DNA from: Flavobacterium antarcticum DSM 19726
GTDB taxonomy: Bacteria > Bacteroidota > Bacteroidia > Flavobacteriales > Flavobacteriaceae
Assembly: GCF_000419685.1 (NCBI RefSeq)
Contig: NZ_ATTM01000004.1
Coordinates: forward strand, 248,001 to 312,000
DNA: 64,000 nucleotides
Direction of reading: 5' to 3'
Position 1 is the first letter of the stretch. Every line of letters begins with the position of its first letter. The position numbers were made by a program, and so were the translations under genes. Shown piece after piece: positions 1 to 7,280 of the stretch. A model generated the notes under the pieces. The model was not told the origin of the DNA. It searched no databases and worked only from the letters and a program-made list of their open reading frames with translations.

Positions 1-986
1 ACTTTAAAGTTGGTCAAATTTTCACCTAAATCCAGCACAACCATATCGGATGTCGCTCCAGCGAGTTTGACATTTTCATCAGTCGCTTCCAAATGCTTCA
101 TATCAATATCCAACAATCCAATATCAATAATCGCACGAACAGAACTCTTTCCGATGTTTTTTTCGTCAAATGTCATCGTATTTCCTTCAAGATTGGTGCC
201 CAACTCTCCAATTGGAATCAATGGTTTTTCATACAATTCGATAATTTCAGCATAAAGTTTGAAAATATCGTTGTCCATATTTTTAAAAGGCAAATTATTA
301 TAGGCATCCGTTCCCATAAATAATGTCTCGCCTACGCGAAAATGATTGATATCCTTGGGCAATAATCCCTGTTTGATTAACGGAATTGTAACTGATGAAC
401 CTCCCGAAACAAATGGAATTGTTACATTAAATTTAAGCTCAATCAATTGTTTGTACAAACACAATTGCAATAACTTATCATTGTTGGGTTTTATACCATA
501 AAGACAAGCCAGGTTTGTTCCCAAACCAACGACTTCAATGTTTTTCATTTCAAAAACCTTGGCATAAAAATCAACGAAATCCTCCCGCATTACGCCTTCA
601 CGCAATTCGCCAAGATCAATCATGATGATAATTTTGTGAATTTTATTTTGCTTTACTGCTTCTTCTGAAAGCATTTCAATAGTATGAAAATCCGTATTCA
701 TACTAATATCTGCATACGTCACCACTTCTTCGATCACTCCTTTCGCTGGAGGTTTGATGTAGATTGTTTGTGCATTGGGATCCAAATTCTTGATCATTTT
801 CAAATTAGAAATTCTAGAATCCGAATATTGTTTAATACCTAAATTGAGTAATTCGGTCAGGTACTTTTTATTTCCACACAAAATTTTGGTCACAATACTC
901 CAATCAATATTGTGGCTTTTGAAAAAATCGTTTAAGTGGTTGAAATTATTTGCTAACTTTTTAGTTTCTAAAGTTATATAAGCCAT
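1..986 (-). CDS. Alanine/ornithine racemase-like PLP enzyme (3' end outside window)
   Basis: The product begins MAYITLETKKLANNF and carries VTKILCGNKKYL near residues 33-44, the place where fold-III PLP racemases carry their cofactor lysine (alanine/ornithine racemase type rather than the classical VKANAYGHG). Later stretches such as FVSGGSSVT and FRVGETLFMG fit the barrel of the same family. The gene is cut by the left window edge after about 328 residues, so the C-terminal domain is not seen. It starts 3 bp after the stop of the acetyltransferase gene on the same strand, suggesting a two-gene transcript. Known for the family: racemisation of an amino acid in the cytoplasm. The substrate cannot be read from the sequence. 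Confidence 0.8.
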   Translation of the reverse strand, partial: MAYITLETKKLANNFNHLNDFFKSHNIDWSIVTKILCGNKKYLTELLNLGIKQYSDSRISNLKMIKNLDPNAQTIYIKPPAKGVIEEVVTYADISMNTDFHTIEMLSEEAVKQNKIHKIIIMIDLGELREGVMREDFVDFYAKVFEMKNIEVVGLGTNLACLYGIKPNNDKLLQLCLYKQLIELKFNVTIPFVSGGSSVTIPLIKQGLLPKDINHFRVGETLFMGTDAYNNLPFKNMDNDIFKLYAEIIELYEKPLIPIGELGTNLEGNTMTFDEKNIGKSSVRAIIDIGLLDIDMKHLEATDENVKLAGATSDMVVLDLGENLTNFK

Positions 987-989
987 AAA

Positions 990-1433
990 TTATTTTTTGA
1001 TGTATCTCATTTCTAAATACTTGTTTGTGAATCCTAATTTTTCATACAAACCTTTTGCAGGATTATTAGGTTCTACGTGAAGTGCAATACTTCCTTCTGC
1101 GGTTGCAATTGCTTGTTCCATCAACTTCTTTCCGATCCCTTTTCCGCGGTATTTCGGATCTGTTGCGATGTACACCAATATGTTTTCTGGAATGTATTTT
1201 TTCATACCAGTTCGATTAACCACCACGCTTCCCACTACTTTTTCGCCATCGTTTGCAACCAAAACAAATCCGCCTGGTGAATTTTCCATGCCTAAAGAGT
1301 AATTGATAGCATCATTAATGTCGCTTTTAGGATCGCCGTATTCTTGCAAGCTTTTAAAGAGAAATTCATTTACTTCCTCTTGTTTTCCGTTTATGAAATT
1401 TTGGTTTTTATCGAATTTTTGAATTGAAATCAT
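990..1433 (-). CDS. GNAT-family N-acetyltransferase
   Basis: A 147-residue single-domain protein. The acetyl-CoA binding motif A is clear at about residues 88-108: an IATDPKYRGKGIGKKLMEQA stretch with the R/Q-x-x-G-x-G/A signature. The C-terminal NNPAKGLYEKLGF is the usual GNAT motif B. The family moves an acetyl group from acetyl-CoA to an amine; the acceptor is unknown. The length is normal for a GNAT. The gene lies directly upstream of the racemase-like gene with a 3-bp gap, so the two are probably co-transcribed, but this does not identify a pathway. Confidence 0.9.
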   Translation of the reverse strand: MISIQKFDKNQNFINGKQEEVNEFLFKSLQEYGDPKSDINDAINYSLGMENSPGGFVLVANDGEKVVGSVVVNRTGMKKYIPENILVYIATDPKYRGKGIGKKLMEQAIATAEGSIALHVEPNNPAKGLYEKLGFTNKYLEMRYIKK

Positions 1434-1627
1434 AGATTGTATTTTTAATTATACCCCAAGTTAATTATTATGGCACTTTTTCCAAATTTTCGTCGTTAAA
1501 CTTTGTTAATAATTACTTAGGAAGCTTTAAAATGGATTTATAGAATTACAGTGTTTTCTAAATCCAGCTGAATGTTAAAGTATAAACAATCTTAAAAATC
1601 ATGTAACTTTAATCTCAATCACCACAC

Positions 1628-1635
1628 TATATTTG
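1628..1635 (+). promoter_or_regulatory. Bacteroidetes -7 element for the outer-membrane protein gene
   Basis: TATATTTG matches the flavobacterial/Bacteroidetes -7 consensus TAnnTTTG exactly. It lies 58 bp before the start codon of the barrel gene. A clear -33 TTG/TTTG is not present; ACTTTAATC lies about 20 bp upstream. The start point would be about 5-7 bp downstream. Confidence 0.55.
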
Positions 1636-1693
1636 CATCGAATTTCAACAAACACCGAAATTCAAAATTTAAATAACATTAAAGACAAAAATT

Positions 1694-2218
1694 ATGAAAA
1701 ACAATTTAAAATCAATTATTGCTGTTATTGCACTATGTTTCGTCGGAACAGTAAATGCACAAGACATTAAAGGAGATGATTACGAGCAAAAATTTAAATT
1801 AGGAGTTGGAGCAAATGCAGGTTATGTTTTTGACGATGCTTACGGTTTAGCGTTAGGAGTAGATGTACGTTTACAATATGATTTATCTAAAAGAACTTCT
1901 TTAACTTTAACTACAGGATTCACGAATTTATTCAAAGATGAAGCAGTAAAAGATTTAGGATTTATTCCAGTAAAAGCTGGTTTCAAAGGATTCATTTGGG
2001 AAGACCGTTTCTATCTAATGGGAGAAGTTGGTGCTGCAATTTCAGTAACTAACAGTTATGATAAAACGTCTTTATTATTAGCGCCAAGTATTGGATATGC
2101 TACAAAATATATCGATTTGAGTGTACGTTACGAACACTACAATGATTTTGCAAATGCAAAAGGTAAAGAAGGAATGGGCCAATTGGCTTTGCGTTTGGCT
2201 TACGGTTTCAAATTATAA
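1694..2218 (+). CDS. Outer-membrane beta-barrel protein (OmpA/OMP_b-brl-like)
   Basis: A 174-residue protein with a Sec signal peptide at about residues 1-22 (hydrophobic core IIAVIALCFVGTV, cleavage likely after VNAQ). The mature part alternates polar and hydrophobic residues in short strands (VRLQYDLSKRTSLTLTTGF, YIDLSVRYEHYNDF). It ends LALRLAYGFKL with a terminal hydrophobic strand, as expected for an outer-membrane barrel of about eight strands. No catalytic motif is seen. It has its own promoter element upstream and an intrinsic terminator immediately downstream, so it is probably monocistronic. The function beyond a small outer-membrane barrel is unknown. Confidence 0.85.
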   Translation: MKNNLKSIIAVIALCFVGTVNAQDIKGDDYEQKFKLGVGANAGYVFDDAYGLALGVDVRLQYDLSKRTSLTLTTGFTNLFKDEAVKDLGFIPVKAGFKGFIWEDRFYLMGEVGAAISVTNSYDKTSLLLAPSIGYATKYIDLSVRYEHYNDFANAKGKEGMGQLALRLAYGFKL

Positions 2219-2240
2219 TACGGCACTTTTATAAAATTCA

Positions 2241-2275
2241 AACCCTGAAGAATTCAATTTTTCAGGGTTTTTTTT
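2241..2275 (+). terminator. Intrinsic terminator after the barrel gene
   Basis: AACCCTGAA (2241-2249) and TTCAGGGTT (2261-2269) form a perfect 9-bp stem, followed by a run of eight T. It lies 22 bp after the stop of the barrel gene and separates it from the convergent polyphosphate kinase gene. Confidence 0.85.
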
Positions 2276-2280
2276 ATGTC

Positions 2281-3165
2281 TTATTCTTTGCTGTCGCTCA
2301 AAATTTTCTTATACTTTTTGATGTTTTCTTGAACCTCTTCAGATAATGTGGGGTTTTGAATGTCCGTGTGTTTTTTTAGCTCCGTCAAAATAATTTTTGC
2401 AACAATGTACCGTGCTAATTCCTTGTCGTCCGCCGGAACTACGAACCAAGGCGCTTTCTCAGTAGAAGTAGTATTTAAAATCTCTTCGTAACACTCTTGG
2501 TACTTTTCCCAAAGTGCTCGTTCTTCTAGGTCGCCAGGAGAAAACTTCCAGTTGTGTTTGTTCTTTTCCAGACGCCGCATCAATCGTTCTCGTTGTTCTT
2601 CCTTACTCAAATGCAGAAAAAACTTCAACACAATCGTTCCGCTTTTAGAAATGTGATTTTCAAAGTTGATCATATCTTTCATTCGTTCTTGCCAGAAATT
2701 TTCTGGAATATCTTCAACCGATAAAATTGTGGGAATGTTTTCCTTCAAAAGATATTCAGGATGCACTCTTGTGACTAAAGCATTCTCGTAATGTGTTCTG
2801 TTAAAAACGCCAATTTTCCCTCGTTCGGGCAATGCTTTGTAATGACGCCAAAGAAAATCGTGTTCTAATTCCGCACTTGTGGGTGTTTTAAAACTTTCCA
2901 CCACTACTCCACGTGGATTGATTTCTTTAAACACTTCCCGAATCAAACTGTCTTTTCCGGCGGTATCCATTCCTTGTAAACAAACCAGTAAACTGTATTT
3001 ATCATGAGCATACATCACATCTTGCAGTTCACTTAACTCATGACGGATTTTTTTGAGTTTTTCCTTTAAACGTTTTTCATTTGGTTTTACTTCTATTTTA
3101 GTGGGAAGATCTGCGAGTTTTATTTGTGTGGTTACGCGAAGTTCCTCAATGTTCAGGTTTTTCAT
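2281..3165 (-). CDS. ppk2: Polyphosphate kinase 2 family protein (class III-like)
   Basis: A 294-residue single-domain PPK2. Walker A is CLQGMDTAGKD (G65-D72), with the GxDxxGKD form special to PPK2. Walker B/lid residues are in GVFNRTHYENALV (residues 119-131), close to the FNRSHYE of class III enzymes. The arginine-rich lid follows (EEQRERLMRRLEKNKHNWKF). The length matches the short one-domain enzymes. Family knowledge: polyphosphate is used to phosphorylate AMP, ADP or GDP in the cytoplasm, and class III can convert both NMP and NDP. No partner gene is adjacent. Confidence 0.92.
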   Translation of the reverse strand: MKNLNIEELRVTTQIKLADLPTKIEVKPNEKRLKEKLKKIRHELSELQDVMYAHDKYSLLVCLQGMDTAGKDSLIREVFKEINPRGVVVESFKTPTSAELEHDFLWRHYKALPERGKIGVFNRTHYENALVTRVHPEYLLKENIPTILSVEDIPENFWQERMKDMINFENHISKSGTIVLKFFLHLSKEEQRERLMRRLEKNKHNWKFSPGDLEERALWEKYQECYEEILNTTSTEKAPWFVVPADDKELARYIVAKIILTELKKHTDIQNPTLSEEVQENIKKYKKILSDSKE

Positions 3166-3293
3166 AGCTTTTTGATTTATATAAAAGTATTTAAATTGAT
3201 TGGAATTTAAAAGGGTGTTGGCGATTTTTTAATTTCGAGCAAGTTTTTAGTTGGTTTCGAGGAAATAAGTATATTTATAGAAAATTAAATATG

Positions 3294-3351
3294 CGCTAAA
3301 AAGTATCGTGTATACATCTTAAATTAGATGTATACACGATACAAAGTAGCG
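3294..3351. repeat. 58-nt near-perfect palindrome upstream of the first cassette
   Basis: The outer arms CGCTA (3294-3298) and TAGCG (3347-3351) enclose a 4 by 4 internal loop (AAAA/AAAG). Inside is a perfect 17-bp stem, GTATCGTGTATACATCT (3303-3319) with AGATGTATACACGATAC (3326-3342), closed by a 6-nt loop. There is no T run, so it is not a standard terminator. It ends 12 bp before the predicted cassette boundary at 3363. It may be a recombination site, an operator or a structured 5' region. Confidence 0.85.
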
Positions 3352-3362
3352 TCAATATATAA

Positions 3363-4163
3363 GTTATCTGTCATTTCAAAAAAACCGCAATGAAACAAAT
3401 TTTAGTTATAATTTTCACAATTTTTTCAACCATTATTTCTGCCCAAGAAAATACTGATTTCTTAATGGAGGGGAATAATTTACTAAACCAAAATAAACCA
3501 AAAGATGCTGAATTAATCTTCAAAAAAGGAATTGAAAAAAATCCTAATGATTTAATTCTTAAAAATCAACTTGCATTATCGCAAATTAATCAGAAGGAAA
3601 ATTTAAAAGCACAAGAAACTTTAAATGAAATTTTAGAATCGGACAGTTTAAATGTTGCGTCATTATGGTACAGCGGAATTAATAATTATACGCAAAAACC
3701 TGCAAAAATGGACGAAGCAATAAAATATTTCGAAAAGGTTTACCCACTTTTAAATAAAAATTCCGGACAATTTTTTGGAGTAAATTATTTTATTGGAAAT
3801 AGTTACAAAACATTACTTTATACAAAAGGATTGAGTTATGACGAAGTTAGCAGAATGCTTGAAACTTTAAAAATATATACAGACCTTCAACCAGAAGCAG
3901 ACGATTATAAATCTACTAAAGAATTTATAACAAAAATAGAGCAAAATAGAGCGCCCAAAAATGTCAAAAAGTGGATTATAACGACACAAGAAAATGCTGA
4001 AAAAGTTTTGCAAGAAAATATGAAGTAAAAGAAACGTCAGATAACAGCGGTTTTGCAATAGTGCGGGATTTTCGCAAGTTTAAAGATTTTAGATTTCCCG
4101 GGGTTTAGTTTATAATAGAAAGATTTATCATATTTAGCCGCACCATCGCAAAGCCGCAAAACG
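3363..4163 (+). mobile_element. Integron-like gene cassette 1 (TPR gene)
   Basis: The unit starts at GTTATCTGTCATTTC (3363-3377). Its end carries GAAACGTCAGATAAC (4031-4045), whose reverse complement agrees with the start at 13 of 15 positions. This is followed by the structured repeat A. In integron cassettes the R' core at the start and the R'' core at the end of the same cassette are complementary in this way. One promoterless gene in the same direction fills the unit. No integrase is in the window, so the assignment is inferred from architecture. Confidence 0.6.
3390..4028 (+). CDS. Secreted TPR-repeat protein (cassette gene)
   Basis: A 212-residue protein with an N-terminal signal peptide (MKQILVIIFTIFSTIISAQ, likely cleaved before ENTDF). 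It is followed by tetratricopeptide-like helices: FLMEGNNLLNQNKPKDAELIFKKGIEKNPNDL (about 25-56), then LALSQINQKENLKAQETLNEILESDSLN, then a longer unit with MDEAIKYFEKVYPLLNKNSG. No enzyme motif is visible. TPRs normally bind proteins, here presumably in the periplasm. The gene begins 27 bp after the predicted cassette boundary and ends 13 bp before the TAAC that opens repeat A, filling the cassette as expected. It has no visible promoter of its own. Confidence 0.8.
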   Translation: MKQILVIIFTIFSTIISAQENTDFLMEGNNLLNQNKPKDAELIFKKGIEKNPNDLILKNQLALSQINQKENLKAQETLNEILESDSLNVASLWYSGINNYTQKPAKMDEAIKYFEKVYPLLNKNSGQFFGVNYFIGNSYKTLLYTKGLSYDEVSRMLETLKIYTDLQPEADDYKSTKEFITKIEQNRAPKNVKKWIITTQENAEKVLQENMK

Positions 4164-4165
4164 TT
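4042..4165 (+). repeat. attC-like imperfect inverted repeat A
   Basis: This 124-bp element opens with TAAC (4042-4045) and closes with CGTT (4162-4165). The arms GCGGTTTTGCAATAGTGCGG (4047-4066) and CCGCACCATCGCAAAGCCGC (4138-4157) pair at 17 of 20 positions plus one G.T wobble. The middle is variable and AT-rich. Size and architecture resemble integron attC sites (57-141 bp, AAC...GTT ends). Its right 28 bp share 22 identities with the same part of repeat B. Confidence 0.7.
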
Positions 4166-4826
4166 GGCAGTCATATTTGACAAACTAGGAGAATCAAAAA
4201 TGAAAATAACTAGAATTTTTAAGAAGCTAATTGACAATTCAAAATATGAAGAAACTTGCATTGATAAAAAATTCTATTCGAAAGAATATGGCGAAAAAGT
4301 AATTTTAAAAAATTCAATTAAGTTAAATTTTGAAATGTTAACTATTAGCTTTGTGCTGGTAATAATCACTTTTTACATAAATACAATTCATAAAAACACA
4401 ATTATTGCTATTCTTTTTTGCGTAATTATCGTATTGATTCCTTTACTTAAGTTAATAAACCAAAAACCTAAATTAATTATCTCGAAAGAATCGATAGTAT
4501 TAAGTACTGAAAAGCAAATAAAATGGCGTGAAATTAAAGAAACAAAAATTGAAGAAACAAATCCGTCAGAAATAAATAGTTATTTTAAATTAAACATATT
4601 ACAAACAAACAATAAACTTCATAAGATTATTATCAATGACTTAAATTATTCGATTTCTGAGATAGGTCATATAATTGAATATTATAAAGCAAAAAACGGC
4701 TGCTAACTTCCAGTTGGCAATATGGCGGATTTAGGCTTAATTTAAAGTTGGTTTTGTACTTGGAAAATAGTCATTAACAAATAGTTTAGACATCATTAAG
4801 CCGCCACATCGCGAAGCGACCAAACG
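4164..4826 (+). mobile_element. Integron-like gene cassette 2 (orphan membrane protein)
   Basis: The unit runs from the GTT closing repeat A to the G of the GTT closing repeat B, 663 bp. Its start GTTGGCAGTCATATTT (4163-4178) matches the reverse complement of its own end AAAAACGGCTGCTAAC (4692-4707) at 12 of 16 positions. It matches the end of cassette 1 less well. It contains a single gene in the same direction. Confidence 0.6.
4200..4706 (+). CDS. Two-TM orphan membrane protein (cassette gene)
   Basis: The 168-residue product starts MKITRIFKKL. I chose the ATG at 4200 because TAGGAG lies 8 bp before it; the longer reading from TTG 4164 begins inside repeat A. Two adjacent membrane segments lie at about residues 45-62 (LNFEMLTISFVLVIITFYI) and 68-87 (IIAILFCVIIVLIPLLKLI). 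They are followed by a soluble beta-rich tail (PKLIISKESIVLSTEKQIKWREIKETKI) that recalls small bacterial PH-like domains, which is inference only. The stop codon TAA is part of the TAAC that opens repeat B, so gene and recombination-like site are directly fused. I do not recognise a family. Confidence 0.75.
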   Translation: MKITRIFKKLIDNSKYEETCIDKKFYSKEYGEKVILKNSIKLNFEMLTISFVLVIITFYINTIHKNTIIAILFCVIIVLIPLLKLINQKPKLIISKESIVLSTEKQIKWREIKETKIEETNPSEINSYFKLNILQTNNKLHKIIINDLNYSISEIGHIIEYYKAKNGC

Positions 4827-4828
4827 TT
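4704..4828 (+). repeat. attC-like imperfect inverted repeat B
   Basis: This 125-bp element opens with TAAC (4704-4707) and closes with GTT (4826-4828). The arms CAGTTGGCAATATGGCGG (4711-4728) and the 4801-4821 segment (CCGCCACATCGCGAAGCGAC plus C) pair at about 13 of 18 positions, several mismatches being transitions. It is nearly the same length as repeat A and shares its right end. The sequence after it, GTTATTAAGTTC, has no complementary partner further on, so B appears to close the array. Confidence 0.65.
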
Positions 4829-4900
4829 ATTAAGTTCAGTTATAACTAAATATTTTCCCATGATTATTTTTAGTCTCCTTATTCAAATAAACCTTTAAAA

Positions 4901-5389
4901 ATGACCCTTAAAAAAATTGGTTTTGGTGGTGGTTGTCATTGGTGTACCGAAGCTTATTTTCAAGCATTGAAAGGTGTTGAAAAAGTAGAGCAAGGCTGGA
5001 TTAGTGCTACATTTCCAAATGATGGTTTTTCTGAAGCGGTGATTATTCATTATGATTCTAAAATCATCTCAGTAGAAGTTTTAACTTCAATTCATTTACA
5101 TACTCATGCTTCAACAAAAAACCACAGTTTTCGTGAAAAATATCGTTCCGCAGTATATGTTTTTCACAATGAAATTGAAGCGGTTCAAAAGATAATAAAT
5201 GAAATTCAAAATGACTTTGAGGAAGCAATTATTACAAAACCATTGTTGTTTAAAGAATTCAAATTAAACAGCGAAGACCAACAAAATTATTATAGAAAAA
5301 ATAAAGAAGGAGCTTTTTGTGAGCGTTATATTTTACCTAAATTGAAAAAGATTGAAAGTGAATATGCTAACTATTTTAAACAAATATGA
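4901..5389 (+). CDS. msrA: Divergent peptide-methionine (S)-S-oxide reductase (MsrA-like)
   Basis: A 162-residue cytoplasmic protein. The catalytic motif is GFGGGCHWCTE (C12), where nearly all MsrA have GCFWxxE; the Phe of the methyl-binding pocket is His here. FREKYRSAVY (about residues 84-93) matches the TQYRSAIY motif of MsrA, while the SGYxGG and GHAE motifs are replaced by QGWISATFPNDGFSEAV. A further Cys near the end (GAFCERY) could act in recycling. The family reduces the S-epimer of methionine sulfoxide; whether this variant does so is uncertain. It follows repeat B but no cassette end is visible after it. Confidence 0.75.
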   Translation: MTLKKIGFGGGCHWCTEAYFQALKGVEKVEQGWISATFPNDGFSEAVIIHYDSKIISVEVLTSIHLHTHASTKNHSFREKYRSAVYVFHNEIEAVQKIINEIQNDFEEAIITKPLLFKEFKLNSEDQQNYYRKNKEGAFCERYILPKLKKIESEYANYFKQI

Positions 5390-5579
5390 ATCAATTGGAA
5401 TTTAATCCATTTACTAAAAAAACATAGCTATTCACACAAACTTCTAGGACAAAAGTGTTATCGTAATTCTAATAGATTAGGCAAAAATTTACTACAATTC
5501 CTTTATCGCTAATCTCCTTAAATTTCATTCCTTTGCACAAAATTAAAAACACGCTTCGTTGTTAAAGGAAGAATCTAAA

Positions 5580-6410
5580 ATGATTGAATTACTATTCATA
5601 ATTAAATTACTTGTTGCGATTTCATTTGTGATGGGTTTGTCGCTTATTGCGGAAAATGTAAGCCCAAAAGTGGCCGGCATTTTATCCGGATATCCCACGG
5701 GAACTTTACTTACTTTGTTTTTCTTTGGGTTGGAATTCAGTCCGGAATTTGCTGCCGAAAGTGCGGTGTACAATATGATCGGTCTAGTTGGTTCCTTGTC
5801 CGTCGTTTACATTTATTATATTACTTCGAAGTTCTTCGAGAAAAACAGTATGTTCTATTCCATATTATTTTCGATAGCTGGTTATTTCGTGGTCGTTTGG
5901 CTGTTGCATTTCATAGAAATTAACAAGTACATCGCCATTCTAATTCCACTTGTGTTTTCATTTTTGTGCCTCTATCTTTTTAAAGATATTGAAAATATTA
6001 GCATTCAAAAAAAGGTCAAATTGAATTACAGAATTATTTTTATTAGAGCGTTTTTTGCCTCTTTATTAATATTGGTAATTACAACGGTTCCCCGATTCGT
6101 TGGGCCAACATGGGCTGGATTGTTTTCGGCATTTCCAGTGACTTTGTTTCCGTTGTTGCTCATTATTCACTTCACTTATTCAAAAGAACACGCACATACG
6201 ATCATCAAAAATGTGCCCATCGGCATTTTTTCTTTGATTATTTATTCATTATCTGTTTCAATTGTTTATCCGTTGTATGGCATTTATTTAGGCACACTTA
6301 TTTCACTTGCAGGAGCAACAATTTATTTATTGGCTTACAGAAAAATTCAAAGTAAGATGAGCAAAAACATAGAAAATTCTAAAAATCCCGTACCTTCATT
6401 TAAAAAATAA
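5580..6410 (+). CDS. Polytopic membrane protein with internal duplication
   Basis: The 276-residue product starts MIELLFIIKLLV. ATG 5580 is preferred because AAAGGAAGA sits 8 bp upstream; a TTG at 5559 is unlikely. There are about eight to ten hydrophobic segments. Two halves repeat: SPKVAGILSGYPTGTLLTLFFFGLEFSPEFA (about 23-53) and GPTWAGLFSAFPVTLFPLLLIIHFTYSKEHA (about 177-207) align well, as in transporters built from inverted or parallel repeats. I do not recognise a named family and no substrate can be proposed. It precedes the propeller-like gene with a 27-bp gap, so co-transcription is likely. Confidence 0.8.
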   Translation: MIELLFIIKLLVAISFVMGLSLIAENVSPKVAGILSGYPTGTLLTLFFFGLEFSPEFAAESAVYNMIGLVGSLSVVYIYYITSKFFEKNSMFYSILFSIAGYFVVVWLLHFIEINKYIAILIPLVFSFLCLYLFKDIENISIQKKVKLNYRIIFIRAFFASLLILVITTVPRFVGPTWAGLFSAFPVTLFPLLLIIHFTYSKEHAHTIIKNVPIGIFSLIIYSLSVSIVYPLYGIYLGTLISLAGATIYLLAYRKIQSKMSKNIENSKNPVPSFKK

Positions 6411-6437
6411 TTATCAGTTCAACAAGAGTACTTCATT

Positions 6438-7277
6438 ATGAAAAAATTCAAACTCGAGTTATTTGTCAAAATCATTGGAATCGGATCTGCTTCTGGATTG
6501 ATTTGCGTCAATGATTCCCTATATGTTATATCGGACAACAGCAATTATTTGTATGAATATAACTTGCTAAACGCTGATTTAAAAAAGCACCTCCTCTTTG
6601 ACAATGCAGCAGTAAATGAAAATATTCCGAAGAAAATGAAATCGGATTTTGAAGCAATTACGAAATACGAAGACGATATTTTTGTTGTGGGATCAGGTTC
6701 TACAATGGCGAGAAACAAAATGATTCAAATCAGTGAAGCGGAAAAAACGGTGCTTCAAAACCACGATCTGACTGATTTGTATTTATCGATGCAATATTTT
6801 GCCGGAATTTCTGCCGAAGAATTTAATATCGAAGGTGTTATTTTTACAGGCGAAAAATGGTATTTCTTTCAACGTGGAAATGGTGCAACGGCTAAAAACG
6901 GAATTTTCACAGTGGACAGTCGGTACTTCACGCAAGGCTACTCGTTGCAATATACCAGTTACAAATTGCCGAAAATTAAAAAAGTAACTTCTTCATTTAC
7001 AGATGCTATTCTTGTGGACGATACGTTTTACTTTTTGGCTTCAGCCGAAGATTCGAAATCTACGTACCACGATGGAGCTGTGATGGGAAGTAGTTTAGGT
7101 ACAATTGACGCAAAAACAATGAAGCTCAAAAAAGTGGTTACTATAACTGAATCGTATAAATTAGAAGGAATAACACTCTTTAAAAACACAGACAAAACAT
7201 TGGAATTTCTACTTTGCGAAGACCAAGACAGTGACGTACAAGAAGCTCAGATTTTTAAACTTACCTTAAATAAATAA
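6438..7277 (+). CDS. Beta-propeller-like protein of unknown function
   Basis: A 279-residue protein without a signal peptide. Short repeated beta units of the form SGLICVNDSLYVISDNSNYLYEYNL, DFEAITKYEDDIFVVGSG, NIEGVIFTGEKWYFFQRGN, FTDAILVDDTFYFLASAED and KLEGITLFKNTDKTLEFLLCEDQD occur about every 40-60 residues, the spacing expected for propeller blades. The phrases DFEAI and IEGV/LEGI resemble bacterial proteins that read out esterase-like or SdiA-regulated propellers, but no catalytic residues stand out. It ends 3 bp before the next gene, with which it is probably translated in series. Function unknown. Confidence 0.75.
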   Translation: MKKFKLELFVKIIGIGSASGLICVNDSLYVISDNSNYLYEYNLLNADLKKHLLFDNAAVNENIPKKMKSDFEAITKYEDDIFVVGSGSTMARNKMIQISEAEKTVLQNHDLTDLYLSMQYFAGISAEEFNIEGVIFTGEKWYFFQRGNGATAKNGIFTVDSRYFTQGYSLQYTSYKLPKIKKVTSSFTDAILVDDTFYFLASAEDSKSTYHDGAVMGSSLGTIDAKTMKLKKVVTITESYKLEGITLFKNTDKTLEFLLCEDQDSDVQEAQIFKLTLNK

Positions 7278-7280
7278 AAG

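Noticed and set aside
10..981. Three plus-strand frames at the left edge
   Set aside because: They are antisense to the racemase-like gene, which reads open to the window edge with recognisable motifs.
4164..4199. TTG start extending the orphan membrane protein by 12 codons
   Set aside because: It begins inside the closing bases of repeat A; the ATG at 4200 has a Shine-Dalgarno-like TAGGAG at good distance.
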